A stretch of 64,000 nucleotides of DNA, from contig CAJTAL010000003.1 of NCBI GenBank assembly GCA_910574285.1, forward strand, positions 1 to 64,000, read 5' to 3'. This document shows, in pieces, positions 26,428 to 35,172 of this stretch. Numbering within the stretch: the stretch's first letter is position 1; each line of letters starts with the position of its first letter. A program made the translations under genes and the position numbers. The DNA is from Lachnospiraceae bacterium. GTDB lineage: Bacteria; Bacillota; Clostridia; Lachnospirales; Lachnospiraceae. The notes beneath the pieces are model-generated. The model ran no database searches, was not told the origin of the DNA, and saw only the letters and a list, made by a program, of their open reading frames with translations.

Positions 26428-27257
26428 TGGGGTTAAAAAATAAAAACAGAATTACAACGTTGTTGTGTAATGTATTTATCTGGGGCTGTGCTTTTCTCTG
26501 TGCTTATCCGATCTTTTGGATGATTACAACAGCGTTCAAGGATAGGATAGATGCGTTTACCGTTCCGCCGACATATATTTTCAGTCCGCATCTGGATAAT
26601 TTTCGGGCGGTATTATCGTCGGGCAATTTTATGAGCGCGTATAAGAACAGTCTGATCATTTCAGTCAATACCTGTCTTTTGGCGCTTCTTCTTGGAATTC
26701 CGATGGCATATGCCCTGGCAAGATATAAGGTCAGGAATAAGCAGGGAATTATGATGTGGCTGCTGTCGACGAAGATGGCGCCGGCAATCCTGATTGCGGT
26801 TCCCTATTATATGATTTATCAAAAGATAGGGCTCATGGGAACGTATATCGGCATGATCATAGTGTATTTGATCTTTAATCTGGCTTTTACGGTATGGATG
26901 CTGAAAGGATTTATAGAGAGTGTTCCGGTGGAATTGAGCGAGGCTGCACGTGTAGACGGCGCTGCAAGGCTTACTGCCTTTTTTCGGGTAGAAGCACCGC
27001 TGATGAAAGGAGGAATAGCGGCAACGGCAATTCTTTGCTTTATTACTGTGTGGAATGAATTTCTGCTTGCGTTGGTGCTGACTTCCTTTCGGACACAGAC
27101 TACGCCGGTGGCGATCCAGAATTTTATCTCTTTCGAGGGAATCAGATGGGGAGAGATAGCGGCGGCAGGCGTCCTGGTGGCGGCGCCGGCGGTTATCCTT
27201 GGAATCGCGGTCCGTAAGTATCTGATTACAGGATTGACAATGGGCGCGGTAAAATAG
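26427..27257 (+). CDS. Sugar ABC transporter permease, MalG type
   Basis: A 276-residue membrane protein with about six helices and the EAA loop SEAARVDGAARLTAFFRVEAP (about 171-191), ending in GLTMGAVK, the typical C-terminus of MalG-type permeases. It overlaps the upstream permease by one base. The PfkB kinase gene follows after 29 nt. Confidence 0.93.
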   Translation: MGLKNKNRITTLLCNVFIWGCAFLCAYPIFWMITTAFKDRIDAFTVPPTYIFSPHLDNFRAVLSSGNFMSAYKNSLIISVNTCLLALLLGIPMAYALARYKVRNKQGIMMWLLSTKMAPAILIAVPYYMIYQKIGLMGTYIGMIIVYLIFNLAFTVWMLKGFIESVPVELSEAARVDGAARLTAFFRVEAPLMKGGIAATAILCFITVWNEFLLALVLTSFRTQTTPVAIQNFISFEGIRWGEIAAAGVLVAAPAVILGIAVRKYLITGLTMGAVK

Positions 27258-27286
27258 ACAATAAATGAATAAAGGAAGGAAATACG

Positions 27287-28225
27287 ATGTCTGATATTCT
27301 ATGTGTGGGGCAGATGGTTGTTGATATACTGGTTCGGAATGTGGATGAGGTGGATTTTCAGATAGATACGAAGCGGGTAGAGCAGATTATGTTAAGGAAT
27401 GGCGGAGATTGCATGAACACGGCGATAGATCTTCGGCAGCTCGGGGCGGACGTGGGATTCGCGGGGGTATTGGGGAAGGATATGCTTGGCAGATTCTTAT
27501 ACGAGACCCTGAAGAAGAGTGGAATCGATACAGGCGGGATATATTTTGACGAGGGAAGCAGTACTTCGAGTGTGGTAGCGCTGATTAATGAAAAGGGGGA
27601 GAGAATATTCCTATATTACGGCGGTTCGAATGACGCGCTGACGATTGATAAAGTAGATCCCCAGGTGGTAAGGGACGCCGGGATTGTACATGTGGGCGGT
27701 ACATATCAGCTTCCGGGATTCGATGGAAAAGGAGCGGGAGAACTTTTCGCTCTTGCGCATCAATCAGGTGGTTTCACGTCGATGGATGTGACCTGGGATA
27801 CTTCGGGAAGGTGGCTTGAGACAATCGAACCTTGTCTGCCCTGGCTCGATCTCTTTATGCCGAGTATCAACGAGGCAAAGGAGATCTGTGGTACGAACGA
27901 TGAGAAAGAGATAGCGAAATTTTTAAAAGATAAAGGCGTAAAGAATGTAATTGTAAAATTGGGGCGTCGTGGGTGTTATGTAGACGCATTTGGGGAAAGA
28001 TATTATCAGAGCGCGTATCAGACGCCGGTTGTAGATACGACCGGGGCGGGCGATTCTTTTGTGGCAGGGGTATTATATGGGCTGGCGAAAGAGTGGGAGA
28101 TTGAACGGATTACCAGGTTCGCTTCGGCAGTAAGCGCGCACTGTATTCAGGAGTTGGGCGCGACCTGCGGAGTGCCGTCTGGTGAAAAGATATTGGAATT
28201 TATGGATAGTGCAATGATGTATTAG
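27287..28225 (+). CDS. PfkB-family carbohydrate kinase
   Basis: A 312-residue cytoplasmic sugar kinase of the ribokinase superfamily. The N-terminal GGDCMNTAIDLRQLGA motif and the C-terminal TTGAGDSFVAGVLYGL signature are intact; D256 in GAGD is the catalytic base. It is placed between the permeases and a dehydrogenase and should phosphorylate the imported sugar or the ketose made by the dehydrogenase. The substrate is unknown; fructose, tagatose or a related ketose would fit the aldolase at 21472. Confidence 0.9.
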   Translation: MSDILCVGQMVVDILVRNVDEVDFQIDTKRVEQIMLRNGGDCMNTAIDLRQLGADVGFAGVLGKDMLGRFLYETLKKSGIDTGGIYFDEGSSTSSVVALINEKGERIFLYYGGSNDALTIDKVDPQVVRDAGIVHVGGTYQLPGFDGKGAGELFALAHQSGGFTSMDVTWDTSGRWLETIEPCLPWLDLFMPSINEAKEICGTNDEKEIAKFLKDKGVKNVIVKLGRRGCYVDAFGERYYQSAYQTPVVDTTGAGDSFVAGVLYGLAKEWEIERITRFASAVSAHCIQELGATCGVPSGEKILEFMDSAMMY

Positions 28226-28246
28226 ATAAAGAGAGGGGATGATATT

Positions 28247-29269
28247 GTGAAAGCGTTTTTTATTGAAGAGCCAGGTAAAACATGTGTAAAAGATATTGCG
28301 GTTCCGACGCCCGGGGCGGGAGAAGTATTGATTAAGGTTATGGCGGTCGGGCTATGCGGTACGGACGCGCATCTTTATATGGGGGATTACGAGAATCCAT
28401 ATCCGGTGATTCCGGGACATGAATTTTCAGGGATTGTAGAAGCGGTTGGAGCGGGAGTGAAGAATTTTCGGCCGGGACAGCATGTGGCGGCAGATCCTAA
28501 TATTTATTGCGAAGCCTGTGATCATTGCAAACAAAACCGTCAGAACTATTGTCTGGATTACAGAGGATTGGGAAATCAGGTTCCGGGGGCATTTGCCCAA
28601 TATATAGTAATGCCGGAACGGTGTGTATACGATATCGGCAGTCTGGATTTCACGACGGCGTCTATGATAGAACCATTAGCATGTGTGCTGCACGGCCATG
28701 ACAGGGCAAGACCGGGATTTGGGGACCGGGTTCTGATTCTTGGCGCAGGCGCAATCGGGCTTCTGCATCTGCAGGTGTGTAAAAACGACGGCGCGCGCCT
28801 GACTGCGGTTGCAGATATCAAAGAAGAACCGCTCAGGCTGGCGAAGGAATTGGGCGCGGATGCGGTCTTGTTCAATGACCATACGATGAAGGAGCAGGCG
28901 GACGCCGTCGCGGAGGGCGGATTCGACTTGGTCATTGACTGTACGGGGGTTCCGAAGGTGATTGAGCAGGCTGTGCCGCTGATGGCGGATGAAGGGAGGT
29001 TGTTGTTCTTCGGAGTGTGTCCGCAGGACGCGGAGATATCGGTGAATCCTTATGAAATATATCAGCGGGAGCTTACGTTTATCGGCTCCAATTCTCTTAA
29101 AAAAACATTTTATTCCGCAATGCAGCAGTTAAAGAGCGGTAAGGTGAATGTGTCGAAATTGTTTGGGGACAAGATACTGTTGGACGAGCTGCCGCGGCAG
29201 ATTCAGGCATTTGCGGAAAAAAAGACGAAGCTTAAGACGGTGGTATATCCGAATGGATTCGTGAGCTAA
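28247..29269 (+). CDS. Zinc-dependent alcohol/polyol dehydrogenase (MDR family)
   Basis: A 340-residue medium-chain dehydrogenase, distinct from the one at 20390. The catalytic zinc site is C37, H58 and E59 (GLCGTD, GHEFSG), with E142; the structural zinc site is C88, C91, C94 and C102 (CEACDHCKQNRQNYC). The nucleotide motif is LGAGAIGL. The start is a GTG with GAGAGGGG upstream. It ends the ROK operon before a terminator. It probably oxidises a polyol taken up by this ABC system. Confidence 0.9.
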   Translation: MKAFFIEEPGKTCVKDIAVPTPGAGEVLIKVMAVGLCGTDAHLYMGDYENPYPVIPGHEFSGIVEAVGAGVKNFRPGQHVAADPNIYCEACDHCKQNRQNYCLDYRGLGNQVPGAFAQYIVMPERCVYDIGSLDFTTASMIEPLACVLHGHDRARPGFGDRVLILGAGAIGLLHLQVCKNDGARLTAVADIKEEPLRLAKELGADAVLFNDHTMKEQADAVAEGGFDLVIDCTGVPKVIEQAVPLMADEGRLLFFGVCPQDAEISVNPYEIYQRELTFIGSNSLKKTFYSAMQQLKSGKVNVSKLFGDKILLDELPRQIQAFAEKKTKLKTVVYPNGFVS

Positions 29270-29292
29270 GGGGGGATACGCCTCCCTTTTTT
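29268..29292 (+). terminator. Terminator of the ROK operon
   Basis: agggggg 29269-29275 pairs with cctccct 29281-29287, followed by a T run. The stem begins inside the dehydrogenase stop codon. In the rest of the gap to 29520 I see a 20-codon His/Gly-rich open frame on the minus strand (about 29363-29301, no ribosome site, probably noise) and repeated gatatatagat sequence. Confidence 0.8.
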
Positions 29293-29520
29293 GTCTGTAA
29301 TCATACTATAATAACGCCGCCATGATCGTGCCCGCCGCCGTCTCCGTGTTCCTGGTCCTGCATTAGCTGTCAGAGTTGTGTTTGTTGATATATAGATGAT
29401 ATATAGATGGCATCAATAAATACAAGGGGTTTATAGAATGTATTGATTTGATGAAAATGAAGTATATTGATATACTATAAGGGAAAACTTATTTATATGT
29501 CATTGCGAAGGAGGAAAGTT

Positions 29521-30831
29521 ATGAAAAGGAAAGTAATCAGCATGCTGCTTATCGCATCTATGGCGGCTGCCCTGGCAGTTGGATGCGGCGGTAAAGAGGA
29601 GTCAGGCGATGCTGCGGGCGGCACTGCAGGCGATACGGCTGGTGAGGAAAATCAAGGGAATGAAGAGCAGGGAGGAGGCAGTATTACTTTTATGGCTCCT
29701 GACTGGGCTATTCCTACGGACGACCAGCTCAAAGCATTTACCGATGAGACGGGGATAGAAGTCGTTGTAAATGAAGTTGGATGGGATGATATCCGTGATA
29801 AGCTGGTAACAGCGGCAGCGGGCGGACAGGCTGTGGCTGACGTCGTGGAAGTGGACTGGTCATGGGTCGGTGAGTTCTATGCGGCCGACTGGCTGGAACC
29901 GTTGGAGGTGTCTGACGAAGTAAAGAAAGATATGCCGACTCTGGAGACATTTACCAAAGAGGGAAATGTTCTGGCAATCCCGTATGCCAATGATTACCGT
30001 CTGTCCTATTACAATACGAAGCAGTATGAAGATGCCGGTATCAGCGCAGAGCCTCAGACCTGGGACGAGGTATATCAGAACTGTAAGACGCTGAAAGAAA
30101 AAGGCGTTTGCGATTATCCTTTTGCATTACCATTAAACGCAGAAGAGAAGACGTCCACATATCTGATGTGGCTTGCCTATACTATGAATGGAGTTGTATT
30201 TAACGATGACGGAACGCTGAACAAAGATTCTGTGCTGGCGGCGCTGAAGTATGAAGAGAATCTGATAAAAGACGAACTGGTGGATCCTGCGGATAAGACG
30301 TCTTCCGGTATGGATGCTTATAAGCGTATCCTGTCGGGTTCTGCAAATTTCCTGACTGGTCCCACATCTTTTGTATCAAAGAGTACAAATGAAGATGATT
30401 GTAGTGTAATCGGAGAGATTACCCCGATTCTTGTACCAGGTAAGGATGCAAAAGCAACCGTTACCATGGCGCTGCCGGAAGCTCTCGGCGTTACAAAATT
30501 TTCTGAGAATAAAGAAGAGGCAAAGAAATTTATCGAGTGGTATACATCTGCTGACATGCAGGAGAAGCTGAATGAGACGAATACTGCGATTCCTACCCGG
30601 AATTCTGTATTGAAGAAGCTGATTGACGATGGTAAGATCCAGAATGCAGGCGCTATGATGGAAGAGGCGGAACTGATTGCTTCCCCATTCCCGGACGGAA
30701 TCCCGGCGTATTATTCTGAGATGAGTAATTCGATATACAATGCTATCAATAAAATGGCGTTAGGAGAGATGACTGCCGACGAGGCTTATGCAGAGATGGA
30801 GGCGAAGGTTGCCGAACTTGCGGCAGAATAA
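29521..30831 (+). CDS. Sugar ABC transporter substrate-binding lipoprotein
   Basis: A 436-residue family 1 solute-binding protein. The start is the ATG at 29521, preceded by AAGGAGG. Lipoprotein signal with lipobox AVGC (Cys 22) and a Gly/Glu/Asp-rich linker. The mature region begins SITFMAPDWAIPTDDQL. It heads a third, compact ABC importer with the two permeases downstream. The ligand is unknown. No regulator or enzyme gene is attached, so it may serve the same pathway as the two operons upstream. Confidence 0.92.
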   Translation: MKRKVISMLLIASMAAALAVGCGGKEESGDAAGGTAGDTAGEENQGNEEQGGGSITFMAPDWAIPTDDQLKAFTDETGIEVVVNEVGWDDIRDKLVTAAAGGQAVADVVEVDWSWVGEFYAADWLEPLEVSDEVKKDMPTLETFTKEGNVLAIPYANDYRLSYYNTKQYEDAGISAEPQTWDEVYQNCKTLKEKGVCDYPFALPLNAEEKTSTYLMWLAYTMNGVVFNDDGTLNKDSVLAALKYEENLIKDELVDPADKTSSGMDAYKRILSGSANFLTGPTSFVSKSTNEDDCSVIGEITPILVPGKDAKATVTMALPEALGVTKFSENKEEAKKFIEWYTSADMQEKLNETNTAIPTRNSVLKKLIDDGKIQNAGAMMEEAELIASPFPDGIPAYYSEMSNSIYNAINKMALGEMTADEAYAEMEAKVAELAAE

Positions 30832-30832
30832 T

Positions 30833-31699
30833 ATGAAAAAGAAGATATTACCTTATCTTTTGCTGACACCCATGATTCTGATCATGGGTGTATTAGTGTT
30901 TTATCCGGTTATAGCGACATTTTCATACAGTCTGAAGAAATGGAAGCTGACGGCTCCTAATGATATTCATGTTGTCGGGCTGCGTAATTATGCAACGATT
31001 CTGAAGTCAGATTCTTTCTGGTACAGTTTCCGTAATACGCTGTTTATCCTGGCGGTTGTGGTGGTTCTGACAACCGTGCTGGGTTTCCTTGTATCCGTCT
31101 TTTTGAATATTGATGTGAAGTGGTCGGGAATCCTTCTGGCAGTTGCGATCCTGCCATGGGCGCTTCCACCTTATGTAAACGGAATTCTGTGGAAATTTGT
31201 CTTTTCTTCCGGATATGGGTTTATGAATAAATTATGTATTGGCCTGGGGCTGGTAAGCCGGCCTGTGGAATGGCTGAGTTCAAGATGGTCCTTGCTTGTG
31301 GTGGTCTCTCTGGTTGTGACCTGGAGGAGTATCCCGTTTATGGCGTTGGTATGCCTGGCCGGCAGACAGTCGATTCCGGAGGGACTTTATGAGGCTGCGA
31401 GGATTGACGGGGGGAATCGAAGAACGATCTTCCGCAGAATTACGCTGCCGCTTATGCTTCCGTTTCTGGGAATCGGAATTACGTCGACCTCTGTTACGGC
31501 AATTAATGTATTTGACGAGATTATAGCGCTGTCGGGATATAGTGATCTGGGGAAGAATCTGCTCGTGGAAAGCTATCTGACGACGTTTTCTTTCCTAGAT
31601 TTTGGGAAAGGGAGCGCAGTTACTTATCTGGTAATGTTATTTGCAGGAATTCTGGGTGTATTCTACCTTAGGAATCTGAACAGGGAGGTGGAATACTGA
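30833..31699 (+). CDS. Sugar ABC transporter permease, MalF/UgpA type
   Basis: A 288-residue membrane protein with about six helices and the EAA loop YEAARIDGGNRRTIFRRITLP (about 185-205). The ATG at 30833 lies 1 nt after the stop of the binding-protein gene and has no strong ribosome site of its own, so translation is likely coupled. It ends overlapping the next permease. Confidence 0.92.
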   Translation: MKKKILPYLLLTPMILIMGVLVFYPVIATFSYSLKKWKLTAPNDIHVVGLRNYATILKSDSFWYSFRNTLFILAVVVVLTTVLGFLVSVFLNIDVKWSGILLAVAILPWALPPYVNGILWKFVFSSGYGFMNKLCIGLGLVSRPVEWLSSRWSLLVVVSLVVTWRSIPFMALVCLAGRQSIPEGLYEAARIDGGNRRTIFRRITLPLMLPFLGIGITSTSVTAINVFDEIIALSGYSDLGKNLLVESYLTTFSFLDFGKGSAVTYLVMLFAGILGVFYLRNLNREVEY

Positions 31700-32538
31700 T
31701 GAAGGCTGGAAAGAGAATCGGTTATGTTCTGGCGTTGGCGGTTTTTCTGATTCTGACGTTAGGACCCTTTATCTGGACTTTTGTATTGTCTGTCACGCCG
31801 GAATATGCAATGATGGAGAAGAATACGAAATTGCTGCCGGATGAGGCGACTTATGAAAATTACAAAGAATTGCTGACAGCCGGATCCCAGAAGGGTTCGA
31901 TTCTGATTACCGGTATTAAGAATGCGTTAAAGGCAGTGGGAGCAACCCTTGTGATTGGGATACCGGTTTCGATGATGAGCGCTTATGCTTTAAGTCGTAT
32001 GGAATTCAAGGGAAGAAAAATAATCAGAAATTTATTGCTGATTACGATGGTTATTCCGGTAATGGCGACGATTATTCCGTTATTCCGGTTATTCGTGGAC
32101 AGACAATGGCTGGATGATGTATTCTGGCTTTCTATGGTGTATGTAAGTTCCTATCTGCCTATGGTGACGTGGCTGATGTCGAATTACTTTGCAACAATAC
32201 CGAAGGAACTGGAAGAATCGGCTATGATTGACGGCTGCGGAAGGATGGCTTCTTTTCTGAGAATTATTCTTCCGGCTTCTTATCCGATTATTCTGTCGGC
32301 GGCGTTGATTATGTTTTTGAATACCTGGAGTCAGTTCCAGATTCCTCTGATTCTTGCTTCTTCGTTAGAGACGAAGCCGGTTGCGATTGTGGTATCGGAA
32401 TTTATGACGAAGGATTCGGTACAGTATGGACTTACGGCGGCAGCGGGGATGATTGCAGTTATCCCGCCGGCGGTTACGGCGTTAGTGTTCCGGAGATTTC
32501 TGATATCCGGGATGATGGGGGGAGCGGTGAAAGGGTAG
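31699..32538 (+). CDS. Sugar ABC transporter permease, MalG type
   Basis: A 279-residue membrane protein with about six helices and a variant EAA loop, EESAMIDGCGRMASFLRIILP (about 173-193). The C-terminus GMMGGAVKG is typical. The start has GGAGGTGG upstream and overlaps the previous stop. It ends the third ABC operon; a hairpin-forming G/C-rich stretch (about 32559-32585) follows but lacks a good T run. Confidence 0.92.
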   Translation: MKAGKRIGYVLALAVFLILTLGPFIWTFVLSVTPEYAMMEKNTKLLPDEATYENYKELLTAGSQKGSILITGIKNALKAVGATLVIGIPVSMMSAYALSRMEFKGRKIIRNLLLITMVIPVMATIIPLFRLFVDRQWLDDVFWLSMVYVSSYLPMVTWLMSNYFATIPKELEESAMIDGCGRMASFLRIILPASYPIILSAALIMFLNTWSQFQIPLILASSLETKPVAIVVSEFMTKDSVQYGLTAAAGMIAVIPPAVTALVFRRFLISGMMGGAVKG

Positions 32539-32646
32539 AAGGAATTACGCGATATGATGCGGAAGGGGAGGGTAAAACCGCCCCTATCCGATTTGACATT
32601 TTCTGTTTCCTCCTGTAATTTTGCTGTCACAAAAATACATAAAAGT

Positions 32647-33651
32647 TCAAAGCTCCAGTTGCCTCAGTTCCTGATTCGCTGTTTCGTACAAATAGACCTT
32701 ATTCGACAGGATTTCTGACGGATCGAATGTTTTATTCATCTGCTTGATCCGCATAAGTATATTTCGTGGTTGTATCGTGCCTTTTTTATGAAGTCTGGCT
32801 TCGCTGGTGCCGGTGAAAGCTATATAATAATCGTCTCCGAAAAGCTCTGCTATACGCTTCATTACTCCGGGATAAAACATGGCAATTGCTCCGTTTATCT
32901 GTGCTGTCGTTGTAACAGTCGGCACTGTAAGCGGTGAAATGGAAGTTATATCACTGTTCAGCGCCATGAACGCGCCTCTGTGATAAGGTGGATTTACTAA
33001 ATCCATTGGGTTTAAGTATATACGCGGCGGCGCCATGATGTATGTATTGCTCATTGCATTCTCCCACACTTCTTCTTCATCTATCCCCCATGCCTGCACT
33101 GAGGATTTAGGTACCTTAACGGACAATACATCATGTGTTTTGCCGTTGTTTTCATCACTAGCAAGAATATAGAGTACTAGCACCATATCGCCGACGCTCC
33201 TGTAAATATGATTTTTCAGTTCATATCGGTGATCGTTGAAATTTAGCGGTCGGATGAAAAGCTTGTCTTTTAACAGGTCATACTCATTTTTTTCGATCAG
33301 ATCTATAATTCCCAGTTCCATGAATTTTCTGCTGGAGTCAATCGAAGAAGAAATCTGCGCCCACACAGCCGCCCAACTGCCTTTTTCATACTTCCGGTAC
33401 AACTGCCGGCAGTCAAATCTGCACATTTGTTCTCTCTTGCCCTTATATTGGTACAGGATGATATAATCGCCAATTAGCACGTCCGATTCCGTTTTGTGAT
33501 ACTTGATGTTTGTTTCACGTATGACAGAAAGCTCCTCCACATCAGTCGATGTGGATCCATCCTCTAAGAAAACCATTTTGTTATAACCCAGCTCCTGTTT
33601 CTTTTCCTCAAGCTTTTCTTGCAGTTCGCTAATAAACTCCTTATATGCCAT
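32647..33651 (-). CDS. DUF5688-like protein of unknown function
   Basis: A 334-residue soluble protein without signal peptide or membrane helix. It resembles the multicopy DUF5688 proteins of Lachnospiraceae, with the segment ENAMSNTYIMAPPR (about 207-220) and the C-terminal YETANQELRQLEL. The start is taken as the second ATG (33651), which has GGGAGG 7 nt upstream. Members of this family are often near mobile or accessory genes, as here, but no function is known to me. It is followed on the plus-strand side by the ABC operon end, convergent with it. Confidence 0.7.
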   Translation of the reverse strand: MAYKEFISELQEKLEEKKQELGYNKMVFLEDGSTSTDVEELSVIRETNIKYHKTESDVLIGDYIILYQYKGKREQMCRFDCRQLYRKYEKGSWAAVWAQISSSIDSSRKFMELGIIDLIEKNEYDLLKDKLFIRPLNFNDHRYELKNHIYRSVGDMVLVLYILASDENNGKTHDVLSVKVPKSSVQAWGIDEEEVWENAMSNTYIMAPPRIYLNPMDLVNPPYHRGAFMALNSDITSISPLTVPTVTTTAQINGAIAMFYPGVMKRIAELFGDDYYIAFTGTSEARLHKKGTIQPRNILMRIKQMNKTFDPSEILSNKVYLYETANQELRQLEL

Positions 33652-33742
33652 TTCCATACCTCCCTATTTGTGCCGCAACGTATGCCTCTACTCTGTCATT
33701 CTTCGATCCTATTGCAAAAGCTTGTCTTTTTTACAGATGTAT

Positions 33743-34104
33743 TTACTTTGCTGCACCACAAAATCCATAAATTTTCATGCCTTCCTTCTCAATGTTTTGA
33801 TAAAATGGCTGATACTTCATTTGATTTTCATAATCAGCGCAGTTACGTGCAAGAAGTGAAACCATAATATCATTTTTCAAACCAATCCGGCTTGCAATCC
33901 TGCTGATCTCTTTTCGTCTTTTCGTTATTTCTTTTTGTTCGCAGTTTAACAAGATCATAATATCATAATATCAACATCTGACTCCAAATTAAAATCCCTG
34001 CGGGCATACGAACCATACAAAATAATACGTTCAATTTTCCCGCCAAATAGTTTTTTCAGTTCTTCATTTACTTCAGAGGCAATATTCTTTATATTTTCTT
34101 CCAT
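33743..34104 (-). pseudogene. MNT-type nucleotidyltransferase, broken by an 8-bp tandem duplication
   Basis: The first frame starts MEENIKNIASEVNEELKKL and reaches the nucleotidyltransferase core RIILYGSYARRDFNLESDVDIMIL before a stop. The second frame resumes MILLNCEQKEITKRRKEI and runs to 33743. At the junction the octamer cataatat occurs twice in tandem on the plus strand (33956-33963, 33964-33971); removing one copy restores GDVDIMILLNCEQKE in a single frame. The intact protein would be a small MNT-domain protein of about 117 residues, like the antitoxin half of HEPN/MNT pairs. No intact HEPN gene is adjacent. It has its own promoter at 34186-34158. Confidence 0.85.
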
Positions 34105-34157
34105 GTTCATATGCCTCAAATATTTCCTAAATTCTGGTATTCATCTCTTAATTTATA

Positions 34158-34186
34158 AGTATACCCCAAAAGACTTTGCTTCTCAA
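34158..34186 (-). promoter_or_regulatory. Promoter of the MNT pseudogene
   Basis: On the minus strand TTGAGA (34186-34181) and TATACT (34163-34158) are 17 bp apart, about 54 nt upstream of the start. Confidence 0.6.
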
Positions 34187-34263
34187 CAATCTTTTTTCAT
34201 AAACTTTGAATACCTTTGGATATTAAACTTTGGATATACAGAAAGATTAAAAACGGAGAGCCT

Positions 34264-34390
34264 CACACTCCCCGCTTCCCACCCATCATCTTGCAATAAA
34301 TCACCGCAACTATAGTACTCACCGCCGTCGTCGCGATCCCCGGCCCCACGATCGCCGCCGGGTTCACGCTCCCGTACTGGCTCCGGTACG
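34264..34390 (-). pseudogene. Detached 3' end of an spmA-like gene with its terminator
   Basis: The minus strand encodes about 40 codons, SQYGSVNPAAIVGPGIATTAV to GGKRGV and a stop, that match the C-terminus of SpmA at 36917-37534 with about nine differences. The matching DNA (34270-34386 against 36925-37040) is roughly 80 percent identical. A terminator stem (cggagag 34255-34261 with ctccccg 34269-34275, then T residues on the minus strand) remains. Upstream of the fragment the sequence changes abruptly to AT-rich DNA. The rest of the 34111-34478 gap holds no gene. Confidence 0.85.
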
Positions 34391-34478
34391 GTTGTGTCAA
34401 GCTAAGACTAAAAATTGTTCTTCTATTTACTTAAGTAGTTCCCCAAAAGCAGCTAGACTGACTCAAGGCTTTCAAACA

Positions 34479-35171
34479 CTAATTTGCAATTTTCATAATT
34501 ATCTTTATACATTCGTTGCAATTTTTATTTTTATCTACGTTATAAATATGACATACAATTTTTTTTCCTTGCTTTAGTAATTTGCACACCTCTTTGCTAT
34601 AGTAGCGTGGAATATATCCCAATACTTTTCCTGAAGTGTTCAAAAACTGTACCGCATTTTGATCATGAAAGTTTTCCGGTTCTTCACGTAAAAACACCTC
34701 ATCTCCACGGGTTACTTTAATAGACCGATTGCACTCTTCACCATCACAATCTAAATAGTGTCGAACGCCCGCCATAAAAAAAATCCTGGTTACATTATTA
34801 TCTAAACTTAATATTGGATCAATAAACTCAAGATTATCAATTGGAAGACGTGCGCCGCTTCTTTTCAGTAACATATAATCATCATATTCCTCCAAGCCGT
34901 ATTTTTCCAAAATCTCTTGAATATTTTTTCTCTTTCTGTCTGGTAAACGGCTTTTAAAAATTGCGAAAAGTCTGTCATCTTTATATACTTTATTTAAGTC
35001 TGGAAAACAAAGCAAAGGTTTAAAGCCATCAGCAATAGCAGATTGCACTTCCTCACTATATTGGAATTCATATTGGCCATTCTTTGTCAACTGACCAATA
35101 ATATATTGTTTTCTGGTCTGTTCAGATTTCCAAATCAAATAAAGGTAGTCTTTCCCATCTTTAACTGACAT
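34479..35171 (-). CDS. HIRAN-domain protein with HipA-N1-like N-terminus, partner of the HipA-like kinase
   Basis: A 230-residue protein. Residues 8-118 (YLIWKSEQTRKQYIIGQLTK ... GARLPIDNLEF) resemble the small N-terminal subdomain of HipA kinases. Residues about 129-225 form a HIRAN domain: GVRHY, RGDEVFLREEPENFHDQNAV and GKVLGYIPRYYS. HIRAN domains bind DNA ends or stalled forks in helicases. The start is ATG 35171 with AAGGAGG 6 nt upstream, so the gene begins 1 nt after the kinase stop. The kinase lacks this N-terminal subdomain, so the partner may supply it in trans, as HipS does in HipBST systems. AT-rich codon use suggests acquisition by transfer. Confidence 0.78.
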   Translation of the reverse strand: MSVKDGKDYLYLIWKSEQTRKQYIIGQLTKNGQYEFQYSEEVQSAIADGFKPLLCFPDLNKVYKDDRLFAIFKSRLPDRKRKNIQEILEKYGLEEYDDYMLLKRSGARLPIDNLEFIDPILSLDNNVTRIFFMAGVRHYLDCDGEECNRSIKVTRGDEVFLREEPENFHDQNAVQFLNTSGKVLGYIPRYYSKEVCKLLKQGKKIVCHIYNVDKNKNCNECIKIIMKIAN

Positions 35172-35172
35172 G

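Noticed and set aside
29301-29363. His/Gly-rich 20-residue frame on the minus strand
   Set aside because: It has an upstream stop in frame, no ribosome site and no neighbour that would need a metal-binding peptide.
34400-34478. Possible IS end after the spmA fragment (ttgacacaacc on the minus strand)
   Set aside because: No matching inverted repeat or transposase was found nearby, so this remains only a resemblance.
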